64,000 nt of DNA from Plasmodium malariae. Taxonomy: Eukaryota; Apicomplexa; Aconoidasida; Haemosporida; Plasmodiidae. The DNA lies in the NCBI RefSeq assembly GCF_900090045.1, contig NC_041787.1:1818001-1882000 (forward strand), written 5' to 3'. The position numbers were made by a program, and so were the translations under genes. Every line of letters begins with the position of its first letter. Position 1 is the stretch's first letter. Below, piece by piece: positions 11,967 to 23,240 of the stretch. The notes under the pieces are model-generated. The model searched no databases. It was given only the letters and a program-made list of their open reading frames with translations, and was not told the origin of the DNA.

Positions 11967-14288
11967 GCGAAAAGAAATAGTATAAAATGAAATGAAAAAA
12001 AGAAATTAATTCTGTGTGGAATATGGCAATCCTCAGTGATTATCAGATGACAGAGTGTGCAGCGTAAATGTTAAGGTACACGAGAACCAGTTGTCAAAGG
12101 TAATTTGCATACATATGCTCATACATATATATATGTATGAGCATATGTATGCATATATTTGTATGTAGGTGCCTCCTATGTGCTGAATATTTAAGCTACA
12201 ACTGAGTTGCACCCAACAGCACTTTAGTTTCTTTTCTTTTTTTTAAGAACGCATCATCATATGATTATACCCTGCATGAGTGGGAGATGGGGATTCATTT
12301 TCTAAATTTTTCATAATATGACAATAAATTTTTTCTATATTTTCTTTTCTCATGTTTTTTCCAAAATATTTTATTTGTTCATTGATATAGTTTTTCATTT
12401 GGTTGTCTAGATGTATACTATGGTGAATATGATCCAGAGTACATTTTTTTTTTTCTGGAAAAATATGGTAATTCGTATACACATCTTTATACATACTAGA
12501 ACGAATTTTACCTTCACTCACTGCATTTTTATTTGCACTACTTAGAAGCAAAGACAAACGACAGTATGGATCCTTCCTATTTTGAATAATATTAGAATTA
12601 ATTTCATACTTAAATTTTTTTCTTTTTTTTTTTTTGTTTTTTTCTTCCTTCCTACTGTTATTTAAATTGTTCTTATTAGTCATACTTTTGTGGGTTGAAC
12701 GTTTTCTTATTATATTCCCTTTGTAATTATATTTTATAATTTTTTTCAACAATTGTCCTTCTAATAATCTTGTTAAAAAATATTTCTTGGATTTGTTTAA
12801 TCTAATTTCCTTCTCTGATATATTGTCTATAATTTTCTTTTCATTTAAATATACATAATTTATTTTTTGTTTTGAATTTCTAGTTATCCTATTTCTTAAC
12901 CCCTCCTGTGTTGTATGTAATAAATCTTTCGTAAAATTTCTGAATGGCTCATTATTCATTAACGTGCTTGATGAATTCTTTTTCGACGGTTTAATAAGAA
13001 CTAGTGCATTATTAATTGTTACCTTCCTCTTATTTGTAAATTCCCCTTTTACTTCTATGTTTGATAGAAGGTCTTTCTTGTTCGTTTTGTCCTTATCTGT
13101 ATCTCTATCTTTAACGTTAAATTTATATTTATATTTATATTTATCCCTATTTTTATCTCGGTAATCATTTATAACACCCTCATCGATGTCTTTTATTATG
13201 CAACGCTTATTTATTTTTTCCTCCGTAAATTCCTCGTGACTGCCTGAAGTTACATTCTTTTCGCTTGCACTGGAATAATACATCAAATCGCTATGAGCTC
13301 TAGGTATATTATGAATATGGTCAGAATTTTTTTTTTTTTTTTTTTCTGACATATTTATGTTTATTCTGCACGCGTTGTCTTCACCAACACTATGTTTATT
13401 CTTCATGTTGCCCTTATCGAACATTTGTCTGTCTTTTACATTTTTCCTATATATGTTTTCATTTTTGCCTTTTATTTTTTTTTTATCATAAGTAGCTCTT
13501 ATGAGATCTCGTTCCTCACTAACGCAAGGTGAAGAAATTGAAGTCATAATGTCGGGTAGGACATTATTGCGTGAGTAAAGAGTATTTTGCATAATGTGTT
13601 TGCATTCAGGGAAATAATTCATATCCGCATTTTTCTCTGCATGAACATGTTTATTTTCACTCTCACTCTCATTGTCATTCTCATTATCACTTTCACTTTC
13701 ACTTTCACTTTCATCCCAATCCCCACGCTCATTTATTTTTTTTTTTCTTTTTAAAATTTTTATTTTCCCACAAATTGGCCTAACTGCACTCCCTTGACCT
13801 ATTAATTTCGTATGTGCATTAATAACATGCATTTCATTCTTTGTAGCAGCACATTTAAAATGTATTTTGTGATTCTTTATTTTGTTCAGTTCTGTCAAAT
13901 TTTCCATTTTCATTTTTTTTTTTTTATTGCCTTTAATTCCCAAATAGCTAGCTATTGTGGATATTTCCTGATCTGTGCATGTAACATTTTTCGGGGAATT
14001 ACTAAGACAGTTTGCAAAATTTTTTTTTTTTTCTCTGTCATTAGGACATCCATCACAAAACTGTCCTTTAAAATTTGTGTGCACGTTGTTAATATAATCA
14101 TTTGAGTTAAGAACGTTGCGCTTTTCTTGCATTTTAATTTCATTTATAAAGAAACTGCCCTCCTTTTTATGTTTAAACAACTCGCCTAACTTGGTTAATT
14201 TATCAAGGAATGCGTAAAATGTAACATGGCCTTCTGCGTCCTCAGCTTGAGTAACCTGTTCATATACCTCCTTCGCTGCATTGTCCAT
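11027..14288 (-). CDS. Conserved Plasmodium protein of unknown function, two exons, about 956 aa
   Basis: Exon 1 is 14288-12271 and exon 2 is 11879-11027, with a 391-nt intron (GTATAA donor, TTCACAG acceptor). Exon 1 read through would end at a stop at 12243, and exon 2 has open frame upstream of its first ATG, so a spliced gene explains both. Phases agree (GG + A gives Gly at the junction). The protein starts MDNAAKEVYEQVTQ, is Lys/Asn-rich, has a Glu/Ser acidic stretch (DWDESESESESDNENDNESE, near residues 195-215), a Cys/Trp-containing block just after the splice (IWCKGARKNDDCARYKPHP) and an Asn/Gly tract in exon 2. The post-splice block through KIPASEIKQYIKKMY looks like the most ordered part. 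I recognise no family. If the intron is wrong there are two genes here. Confidence 0.6.
11934..11966. repeat. AAT microsatellite in the intron
   Basis: About ten AAT units lie within the proposed intron of the gene at 11027-14288. Confidence 0.7.
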
Positions 14289-14302
14289 AAGTGTGGTTTG
14301 GT

Positions 14303-14578
14303 TCTTCTTGTTCTTTTTATCCTTTTTGTTCTTTTTGTTCTTTTTATCCTTTTTTTTCTTTTTTTCTTTTTGTTCTTTTTTTTCTTTTTTTCTTTTTGTT
14401 CTTTTTTTTCTTTTTGTTCTTTTTGTTCTTTTTATCCTTTTTTTTCTTTTTTTCTTTTTGTTCTTTTTTTTCTTTTTTTCTTTTTGTTCTTTTTTTTCTT
14501 TTTTTTCTTTTTCCCCTTTTTTTCCTTTTTTTCCTTTTTTTCCTTTTTTTTCTTTTTTTTCTTTTTTCCCTTTTTTCC
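14303..14578. repeat. Pyrimidine (TTTTTCTTTTTGTTC-like) array
   Basis: Imperfect tandem T-rich units with interspersed C and G on the plus strand, ending about 15 bases before the start codon of the minus-strand gene at 14288. Such polypurine/polypyrimidine tracts could act as promoter elements, but this is inference. Confidence 0.75.
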
Positions 14579-15466
14579 AGTGTAGAGCTATTTAATCTCT
14601 TTTAAATTGGCTTTTTCTGCATTCTTATGGTACCTTTATGCCCTTTATAAAATAAAAGAACTATCATATCATAGTTCTTATTTTTATGCCTTTTCCCAAT
14701 TATACTTAATTGTATCATTTAATCTTTGTTTTTTTTTTCTGACCATGTACAGAATATTATTTTGTAAACGTCTGTTTAATTTTCCTCGGTATGGATATTG
14801 TTAAAATAGCATTTTCCTAAAATGATATTGTTTCGATTAATATAACGTAAACTAGTGAAGTTTCCAATAAAAATTTTATTTCCTTAGTAGTAGGAAAAAT
14901 AATATATACTACTTTGAAATCTGCGTTGGTTTGCATTACTTATCACGTCCTCCTCTTAGCAAAACATTTACTCAGACAAACACCAAATTGAAAGGAACAA
15001 AAATAAAAACAAAACGAAACAAAAAATATAGAACAAAAAAAGCCATAACAAATACAGAACAAAACAAAGCGAAACAAAAAAAAAGGTAGAACAGGTATAC
15101 ACATCAAACATCTAGTAAGGGCTGCCATGCAAAAGTGCTTAAATAAGTAATGACCCAACTTTTATTACGTTAATTAAAATGAGGTGTTACATTGTATATA
15201 ACAATACGAAGGGAAAATATGTAAGCGAAACATTATCAGAAGATACATAATAATAATAGTAGAACAAAATGAGGATTTATGATCATAAAAAATTTTTAAA
15301 ATAAGTACTTTGCAACGTACAACAAAATATTGTGTAACAGATTTTTTGGAAGAAAAAAGAATAAAATAAAATAAATAAATAAATATATAAATCTGTTCTA
15401 CTACAACAAAGAATGTATTTCCTTTTTAACCAAATTACAAATTGTTCAAATTTATATATATATTTG

Positions 15467-15499
<33 letters not shown>

Positions 15500-15847
15500 G
15501 TGTAAGAACAAAATGTTATATTAAAAGCGTTTTTGCGAGGAAAATTTCTTGCTTATAGAAGAAAATGTAAAAGTACACCCCCTTTCATATAGTCATTAGG
15601 GTAGCTAACCCCAAATTAACGAAGCTACACATCTGCACATTTTTTTTTTTTAAGCTTATCCTTTATTCGTATGAAAGGGGAGTTCCATATTACCCTATAT
15701 ATACTTACGTATCTTTTCTCATGCCTTTGCCAAGGTTATAGCTATTTTTTTTTTTTTTTTTTTTTTTATGTATAATAGTTTTAAAACTGTTTTTCGCACA
15801 TTATTGAAAAGAAAAAAATAAAGTTCCCTTTTGTAATCTGGCACAAT

Positions 15848-16170
15848 TTATGCATATAAATATATACACATAAATATATGCATATAAATATATACATATA
15901 AATATATACATATAAATATATACATATATAATATATATATACATATAAATATATACATATAATATATACATATAAATATATACATATAAATATATACATA
16001 TAAATATATACATATAATATATACATATAAATATATACATATAAATATATACATATAAATATATACATATAAATATATACTTATATATATATATATACAT
16101 ACAAATATATACATACATACAGATATATACATACAAATATTTACATCTATGCATATATATATAGATGTAT
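15848..16170. repeat. ATATACATATAA minisatellite
   Basis: Tandem units of about 14 bp (ATATACATATAAAT), some shortened, upstream of SufC. Overlapping minus-strand open frames of Tyr/Ile/Met are artefacts of the repeat. Confidence 0.85.
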
Positions 16171-16511
16171 ATGCATGTATTTGTGTATGTACGTAAGGGA
16201 AGATATTTATTGCTGCCACTTTGGAAAAATTTTGACGTTTCGTTATGACCAAAGTTCAGGCATTGATAGGGGACGAGAAATAAAAATTAGCGAAGATGAC
16301 CATGTTAAGGTTACAGCAAAAGAAAGAAACACATGAATGAACAAAATTTGGGGCATCATTAAAAAGTGGTACTCTTGAGAAGTATTAGGCAAATTAGTGA
16401 GGAAAAAGGAAGAGGACGAGAAAGAAGAAATAAGAAAAAGACGAGGAAGAGGAAGACAAAATAGGGATACATATCCCCATTTGCATGCAATACCCACGAG
16501 GAGCGGTAAAC

Positions 16512-17594
16512 ATGCGAGTAATAGGCTGGATAACCATCGCCTACGGCGTGATAGCGCACTTTCACATGACCACGTGCATACATTTTTTGGAAAGGGCAAG
16601 AAATAATGTGTTACTAAAAAATAGGAAAAGTAGTTTGTACAAATTAGAAAAAAGACAAAATGGGGAAAAGCGAATGGAGCATTTTTTTGTAATAAATAAA
16701 ATAAAGAACAGAAATATGCATAGAAGAAATAGCGTAAACATGGAAAATTCCAACATGGATAATAATAGATTGGCTTTATTAAAAAATTTAGAAGATGAAA
16801 CAAAAATTATTACTCAGTCACCTGAGTGGAATGAAAAAATGCCATTAATAGAAATAAATAATTTGCATGCAATAGAAATAGAAGGAGGAAAGGAAATACT
16901 GAAGGGAATAAATTTAAGTATTTATTTAGGTGAAAAACATGCTATTATGGGAAGAAATGGTTCAGGAAAGTCAACACTTACTAAGGTAATAGCTGGTCAT
17001 CCATATTATAAAGTGACAGATGGGAATATGAAATTTAAAGGATTAGATTTAAATACATTAGCAGTAAATGTTAGATCATTATGTGGTATCTTTTTAGCTT
17101 TTCAATACCCTATAGAATTGCCAATGGTAAAAAATAATGAATTTTTACGTGCTGCATTAAATAGCCATAGGAAACATAGAAATGAGTCAGAAATAAGTGC
17201 ATCTGAATTTGATCTTTTAATGATTGAAGAAATAAAAAAGGTTGGATTAACATCGGAATTTTTAGATAGACCTGTTAATTATGGTTTTAGTGGTGGTGAA
17301 AAAAAAAGGAATGAAATTTTACAAATGCTAATTTTAAAACCATCTTTTTGTATTCTAGATGAAACGGATTCAGGTTTAGATGTAGACTCTTTCAAATTAA
17401 CATCTAATGTTATCACAAATTTTTCAAATCAGAATAACTCCTTTTTAATTGTAACTCACTATAAGAAATTGCTGGAATTACTAAAACCGAATTTTATTCA
17501 TATTATGCACCAAGGGAAAATTATAGAAACTGGAGATTATTCTATAGTTGATAAAGTAGAGTCCAAAGGTTATTCTCAATTTGTTAAGGATTAG
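16512..17594 (+). CDS. SufC: SufC, Fe-S cluster assembly ATPase (apicoplast)
   Basis: ABC-type ATPase of the SUF system. It partners SufB and SufD to build Fe-S clusters, in Plasmodium inside the apicoplast. I prefer the ATG at 16512 (360 aa) over the in-frame ATG at 16485, because it begins directly with a hydrophobic signal-like segment (MRVIGWITIAYGVIAHF), followed by a basic transit-like stretch (to about residue 75). The ATPase domain shows Walker A GRNGSGKST (about 147-155), the Q-loop region AFQYPIELP, ABC signature FSGGEKKR (about 259-266), Walker B FCILDETDSGLD (about 279-290) and the H-loop LIVTHYKK (His about 316). No transmembrane domain follows, as expected for a soluble SufC. 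Single exon. It lies in tandem with another apicoplast protein gene (ribosomal S9). Confidence 0.93.
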   Translation: MRVIGWITIAYGVIAHFHMTTCIHFLERARNNVLLKNRKSSLYKLEKRQNGEKRMEHFFVINKIKNRNMHRRNSVNMENSNMDNNRLALLKNLEDETKIITQSPEWNEKMPLIEINNLHAIEIEGGKEILKGINLSIYLGEKHAIMGRNGSGKSTLTKVIAGHPYYKVTDGNMKFKGLDLNTLAVNVRSLCGIFLAFQYPIELPMVKNNEFLRAALNSHRKHRNESEISASEFDLLMIEEIKKVGLTSEFLDRPVNYGFSGGEKKRNEILQMLILKPSFCILDETDSGLDVDSFKLTSNVITNFSNQNNSFLIVTHYKKLLELLKPNFIHIMHQGKIIETGDYSIVDKVESKGYSQFVKD

Positions 17595-18345
17595 CATGTA
17601 ACACTAATTCCGTCAGGAATATATATTATTTAGTAGTATTTTTAACTCCTACATTGTTTTATCCACATTGTTTTATCCACATTGTTTTATCCACATTGTT
17701 TAAGAATTTTTTTTTTTTTTAAATTCGTCCTTACATAAACAATATTTTTTGAAAAGGATAATAATATATATGTACCATAATTTTAAATTGAGTGCTGTAT
17801 TCCTTTTTCGGAGTAATACTACATTGTAGTAGACAGTTTTATTTAACTTTTTATCTCTACATACATGTATACGCAATATGTGTGTGTTATAAGCGAATTA
17901 TCGTGGGTGACTGTGCCACGTGTATTACTGTGGGTATGACGTTTCTTTATTTCAAACCATTTGGTAATAAATTAAGTATAATTTGCTTTTTTTTTTTTTT
18001 TTTTTTTTTTTTTTTGACTCGTATGACTCTGATTTGTACAAAATTTTTATATTTTAATAATTTCTTACAATTCCTTTTTTGTCTTAAAACCATTTTTTTG
18101 TTCCATAAATTGTTTCCCGTTTGAGAACAGTAACTTGGGGTTAATATTAACACAAATATAAACACACGTACGTGTGTACAAACACACAAATATATATACC
18201 CACATATGTATATATAAACACATATATGGGTAAATATACATACATATACATTTTTTACTTTTAATTGGATCTCCCTCCCCCTTTAAAAATGAATTGTGCA
18301 TAATATTTACTAATATTTTACGGGAAAATCTGAACATGTCATAAA

Positions 18346-18378
<33 letters not shown>

Positions 18379-19165
18379 TTAAATAAGCTAGCTCATTTTT
18401 TACACTTACACACAACTTATACAAATACAAACATATGGAAGAGGAACATATAACGTTGCTTTTTTCCACTTGTATGAAGGCATACTTTTAGTATCCTTAA
18501 ATTGCGACAACATGAAAATCTGATAGCATATCTTTTTATAATTATATCTCTTCGTTCTTAATCTATGAATTGTGTTTTATACAATTGGAGCAATATTGTT
18601 ATTTTAACTTCCTTTTTCTTTTTCTTTTTTTTTTAAAAAAAAAATTATACCACTTTAGCATTTTATTTTTGTTGACGTGCAAAGTATTGAAAAAAGAATA
18701 AGAAATTTTTTTTTTTTTATCACTGGGAACAAGTACAGGAAAAAGGAAATAGGAGCAATAAATGACTAGTACGTGAAAAGCAGTTAAGTTATAAGCACTG
18801 ATAAGTGGCGGTAGGAAGCAAATAACACAACGCTCTGTAGTCAATTATAGCATTGAACAGAAAATAAAATATAATATAGTTTAATACAATAAAATGTAAT
18901 ACAGTACAGTATACTGCAGTACAGTATAATGCAATACTATACAGTATACTGCAGTACAGTATAATGCAATACTATACAGTATACTGCAGTACAGTATAAT
19001 ACAATACTATACAGTATACTGCAGTACAGTATAATGCAATACAGTACAGCATACTACAGCACAGCGTACTACAGTACAGCGTACTACAGTACAATATAAT
19101 GTAGTACCATATAAATGGCCATGAGAAAGGTACGAAACAGTAGAGGGAAAAAAAAAAAATAAAAT
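17595..19165. other. Intergenic region between SufC and ribosomal protein S9
   Basis: I see no gene. It contains three copies of a CCACATTGTTTTAT unit just after SufC (17655-17700), T- and A-tracts (17990-18015, 18357-18380) and a distinctive 35-bp repeat array at 18885-19095 directly upstream of S9. Confidence 0.6.
18885..19095. repeat. 35-bp array with TACTGCAGTA palindromes upstream of S9
   Basis: A unit resembling ACAGTATACTGCAGTACAGT followed by ATAATGCAATACTAT recurs about four times, then decays into ACAGCGTACTACAGT-type units. TACTGCAGTA is a perfect palindrome. The array ends about 70 bases before the S9 start codon and is more GC-rich than the surroundings. Confidence 0.85.
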
Positions 19166-21052
19166 ATGTTTTTAAGGCATGTAAATAAGATTATAACTAC
19201 ATTTATTTTCATATGTATATTATTTTATCATATATATAGCAAAAGAATTGTTAAGGCAGAATGTAAAGGGGTAAGCAATTTAAAATGCTTTAATAATGGT
19301 AGTAATACAGCAAAAATAGCGTATTTGAATGAACTGAGGACAAGAAATACATTAAAAAAGCGAAAGGAAGGAAACAGGAGATACAGATTATTTAGACGTA
19401 GGATAGGTAAAAAGTTCGAAATTGGAAAATTATTCTTCTTAACAAGTGGTAGTTCCCTTAATAAACATATTAATTATAAACATGAGAAAGAAAAATTTTC
19501 TCTCTTTAAAAAAAAAAAAGATAAAGATGGGGCATTATCAAATGTTAAGAAGAAAGCAAAAAAAGTATTTACTGAAGAAGAAATAGAAGAATTACGAAAA
19601 AAAGCAAAAGAAAAATTACAACCAAAAAATATAGAAGAAGATGTTACAACAACAAAAGGGGGGAAGAAGCAAAAGAAGAAGATGATGAAGGAAAAAAAAA
19701 AAAAATCTGAACAGACTAAAGACATTGATTTAAAAGATGAAAAAGCGAAAAACGATGATGTAACTGATTATATAAAAAGTAAAGAAGATTTTGACAAAAT
19801 AGTAGATTTAACAAAAGATTTAATAAATGAAAAAGAAGTAGAATATATACAAAAAATAAGTAGTTGTGATGAAGAATTATTAAAATATGATAAAAGACAA
19901 AAACATATTAAATTAAATTATGAAGATACCATTTTTGATGAGGGTAATTATATGGAAAATTATGTAAATAATATAAGCAAATTCCGTTTTGACATATACA
20001 ATATACATAATAAAAATGAGTTTGATAGGATAACCAAGTATTTGAATTATCAATACATACAAGAAATACAAGTAGACGTCCCTTCAGACAAGAGTTATAA
20101 CATTGAATTAAAAAAATATTTTTATCAAGTGGTGTGTGATTTGGTCAATAAAAATAAGGAAAGGTTTGAGGGCTACTTGGGTCGGAAACCGGGGGAGGAC
20201 CAAAACGAAGCCATACAAAGAAGAGAAGATGAAGATGAAGATGAATATGACGATGAAAACGATGATAGAGACGATGATGACAAAGTAATGGACGATGATG
20301 ACAAAGTAATGGGCGATGATGAAAGAAATGATTCGGAGCAGGAGGAGGAAAGGGGGAAGACTATTTTCCCGTCCATCCATAAGGGAAAAATAAACTACAA
20401 CAAGGAAGAAGGTATAAAGAGCCAAACGTTGAGCAATTTTATAAACGAAAATGAAAAACAAAATAAAAAAAAAATATCTGTAATGGATAAAATAGAAAAT
20501 ATGGCTAGTATAATTAAACCTACTGATCAGGATATTATGAACAAGTACATGTCAAGTGATTTATATAATTTATTATGTGACATTAAGGAAGAATATGAAT
20601 ACATGTTTGATAATGGAGGAATTGCTAAATTTGCATTTGATCAAAATAGAAAAACTCATAAGGAAAAATTAATTTTTTCGGGAAAAAAAAAAAGAGCTGT
20701 AGCTATGGTTTTCTTACAAAAAGGAAATAATAATTTAATAATAAATAACAGGGATGGATATCAGTATTTGCAGTATCAAATTTTTAATTTAAATAAAATA
20801 TTCAGTCCCTTGTTACATTTATGTATGCACAGGTATTTTAATGTAGTAGCAAAAGTCGAAGGGGGAGGTTTATCAGGACAGAGTGTAGCAATATTTCATG
20901 CTCTAGTTAAATATATCACGTATAATTTCTCCTTAAAAATTAAACCGTACTTCCGCTCCTTTAAGTTTATGACCGTTGACAGTAGAAAAGTTGAGCGGAA
21001 AAAGTACGGGCTCAAGAAAGCTCGAAAGAAGAAGCAGTACAGTAAGAGATAA
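19166..21052 (+). CDS. Ribosomal protein S9 (uS9), apicoplast-targeted, with a long N-terminal extension
   Basis: Component of the small subunit of the organellar (bacterial-type) ribosome. The family signature is in the last 150 or so residues of 628: the GGGLSGQSVAIFHALVKY block, then TVDSRKVERKKYGLKKARK, then a basic QYSKR end, which is the canonical C-terminus of S9. The N-terminus MFLRHVNKIITTFIFICILF is a signal peptide-like segment followed by a basic region, the bipartite leader of apicoplast proteins, so apicoplast is preferred over mitochondrion. In between lie several hundred residues of Lys/Glu-rich and Asp-rich low complexity (for example DDDDKVMDDDDKVMGDD), far longer than the roughly 130 residues of bacterial S9. 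Single exon. Start taken as the first ATG after the upstream repeat array. Confidence 0.88.
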   Translation: MFLRHVNKIITTFIFICILFYHIYSKRIVKAECKGVSNLKCFNNGSNTAKIAYLNELRTRNTLKKRKEGNRRYRLFRRRIGKKFEIGKLFFLTSGSSLNKHINYKHEKEKFSLFKKKKDKDGALSNVKKKAKKVFTEEEIEELRKKAKEKLQPKNIEEDVTTTKGGKKQKKKMMKEKKKKSEQTKDIDLKDEKAKNDDVTDYIKSKEDFDKIVDLTKDLINEKEVEYIQKISSCDEELLKYDKRQKHIKLNYEDTIFDEGNYMENYVNNISKFRFDIYNIHNKNEFDRITKYLNYQYIQEIQVDVPSDKSYNIELKKYFYQVVCDLVNKNKERFEGYLGRKPGEDQNEAIQRREDEDEDEYDDENDDRDDDDKVMDDDDKVMGDDERNDSEQEEERGKTIFPSIHKGKINYNKEEGIKSQTLSNFINENEKQNKKKISVMDKIENMASIIKPTDQDIMNKYMSSDLYNLLCDIKEEYEYMFDNGGIAKFAFDQNRKTHKEKLIFSGKKKRAVAMVFLQKGNNNLIINNRDGYQYLQYQIFNLNKIFSPLLHLCMHRYFNVVAKVEGGGLSGQSVAIFHALVKYITYNFSLKIKPYFRSFKFMTVDSRKVERKKYGLKKARKKKQYSKR

Positions 21053-21344
21053 ATTAGGAGTAGAAAATCGAAATGGGAAATGGAAAAGCGGATGGGAATA
21101 ACGCATATTAATTCCGTTCTGTACCCATTATGTTTATCAAAAATTTCACGCCCACCCGTGCGCAAACATGCACATGTTTTGTATACCTCAGTTTGGAGGT
21201 CTTGGGCGTACGAGTAAATATACACATAACATACGGGCGCGTAAAGGTATGTGCACATATAAAAATAGTGCATGGAAAAATCAAACAACGCGCAAATATG
21301 TTTGCACGAAAATGTTTTATATTTATAAGCTTCTTCACACAAGT

Positions 21345-21515
21345 TTTTTCTCATTTTTTTCTCATTTTTTTCTCATTTTTTTCTCATTTTTTTCTCATTT
21401 TTTTCTCATTTTTTTCTCATTTTTTTCTCATTTTTTTCTCATTTTTTTCTCATTTTTTTCTCATTTTTCTCCCATTTTTCTCTCATTTTTCTCTCATTTT
21501 TCTCTCATTTTTTTC
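21345..21515. repeat. 10-bp array TTTTTTCTCA
   Basis: About 15 near-perfect copies lie downstream of S9; the last units change to TTTTTCTCTCA-like variants. Phe/Ser/His open frames on the plus strand are products of the repeat. Confidence 0.9.
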
Positions 21516-21954
21516 TCAAATTTTTACCCAAATTTTTATTTATAAGTGGTCATATTTTTAAAGTATTCTTTAATACATGCAATTTTTTATTTTTATTTTT
21601 TTTTTTTAATGTACACATAGATATATATATATATGTACACGCATATAACATATGAAACAGTTTTTTCCAACAGAAGTGAAATTATATGAATATGCGTATA
21701 CCCATCCAATGATATAAGTTTATTAATACACCAAAAGGTAGGAATACATGGGAATTAATAATATGGTGAAACAGCTACGAATGTTTAGCACTCTTACTGA
21801 AATAAAATTATTATATATATATGTGTCAGTGCACAGTTACTTTTCCCTCAAATGTAACAGGCACACTTAACCATACACAACTTACGTGTACACACATAAA
21901 TGCAAGTGCTCCGGTATACCTATCATTTTTATTTAACCAAAAAAAGGAAAAGAA

Positions 21955-21980
21955 ATAAATAAAAAAAAGAAAAAAAATTA

Positions 21981-22057
<77 letters not shown>

Positions 22058-22100
22058 AAAAAGAAATAAATAAAAAAAAAAAGGAAAGAAAAAAAAAAGA
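21955..22100. repeat. Cluster of poly-A tracts
   Basis: About 145 bases are almost pure A, broken by single G or T bases. Non-coding. Confidence 0.85.
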
Positions 22101-22239
22101 AATAAAAGAATCGTTATAGTAACTAATATTTTGAAATTATACTTTGCGCAAATTTCATGAACGCTTCAATATTAAAATTTTTTTTTCTGTTTCTGTTACT
22201 ACCACTTTGCAAAAAAGCAAATAAGCTCGACACGCAAAG

Positions 22240-22385
22240 AGAAATACATACATATGTACATGCATACGTAAATACATACATACGTAAATACATACATGCG
22301 TACATACATGCGTACATACATACATACGTACATACATACATGCGTACATACATACATACGTACATACATACATAAATACATAAAT
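22240..22385. repeat. TACATACGTACATGCG array
   Basis: Degenerate tetramer-based array (ACAT/ACGT/GCGT units) with many TACGTA and TGCGTA palindromic steps. Confidence 0.8.
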
Positions 22386-22510
22386 ACACATTAACGATAT
22401 AGCGCAAACGTAAGAGCAAGTGAAAAAGTGAAAAGGAGGAGATAACAACAAAACAAATGCTGAATTGCTATTCATATTTTAAAAAATCAATCGAATATCA
22501 ATTTTTCTTA

Positions 22511-22672
22511 GGGATATACTAAAAATTGCTGATTATAAAGAATATTTGCTTGAAAAAATGGAATTTTTAAAATCTTATTTTGATAAAATACTAAAGAAAA
22601 AGGGTGGAAAATTTAACTTGTCAAATTTGTCAGAGCAATTAAATGATCCTTTTACCTTTTTTTTTATGTAAA
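22511..22672 (+). CDS. Candidate exon of an unmodelled small gene
   Basis: After a TTTTTCTTAG acceptor there is an open frame reading DILKIADYKEYLLEKMEFLK, then a Lys/Asn/Leu stretch and NDPFTFFFM before a TAA. Its amino-acid make-up (mixed, amphipathic, few Asn runs) is more protein-like than its surroundings. A GTAAAT donor at the end (FFFM leaves AT) is in phase with a possible terminal exon from 23391 after TTTTTAG, reading DPKYIKCPKKLSSKYKGVYI and stopping at 23457. I could not place a first exon; an upstream ATG frame at 22157 begins with a signal-like MNASILKFFFLFLLLPLC but runs into a repeat. Function unknown. Low confidence. Confidence 0.35.
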
Positions 22673-23199
22673 TTAATGAAAAGAATTACATGCCCCATTT
22701 ATGCACATCATAAAGAGCGTATTTCTGCGTGCATATACATACACATTTATGTATATATAAACTATGAGAGTATACCTTCTTTATTTTAACATAAGCATAT
22801 TATGAATGCACTGAATATTAATAGTTCGCACGTTACAAGCGAGTGCGTGTGCATGTACTTTTTAAATGAGGTTATATATGCTCAGGCATATGTAACAATC
22901 AGCCTACAAGAACACATTTTTAATACTTTACAGAACTGCATTATTTATAATACCATCAGTTGTTCATGTATATACATATATATTTTATTATTATTATTGT
23001 TATTATTCTACTGATAATTTTCTTTTTTTTTTTTTTAATATTTGTGTAACTATCTGTCAGGTGCATTTTTCTATTTGTTTTTGTGAGTCTTATAACATAC
23101 CTATACTGTTTTTGTAAATCCTATGATAATAAAAAGGTAAAATGGGCGACTCGTCATATGAATATACGCTTACAAATAAGCACAGTACATATGTAACTA

Positions 23200-23240
<41 letters not shown>

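Larger units (their letters stand above)
14289..16511. other. Intergenic region: pyrimidine array and AT minisatellites, no gene seen
   Basis: 14300-14580 is a (CTTTTTGTTCTTTTT)-type pyrimidine array just upstream of the minus-strand gene start. 15450-15495 is a TA run. 15845-16170 is an ATATACATATAA-type array. The open frames in this stretch are repeat products. The two flanking genes diverge, so both promoters should lie here. Confidence 0.6.

Noticed and set aside
14226..14605. Plus-strand Phe-rich open frames
   Set aside because: Translation of the pyrimidine array upstream of the minus-strand gene.
15781..16252. Three overlapping minus-strand Tyr/Ile/Met open frames
   Set aside because: Translation of the ATATACATATAA array.
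16243..16803. Minus-strand open frame of 186 codons overlapping the SufC start
   Set aside because: Overlaps the SufC leader and has no recognisable motif; the plus-strand gene is certain.
21955..22105. Poly-A cluster as a possible centromere
   Set aside because: Plasmodium centromeres are about 2-3 kb of extremely AT-rich sequence with internal repeats; this tract is only about 150 bases.
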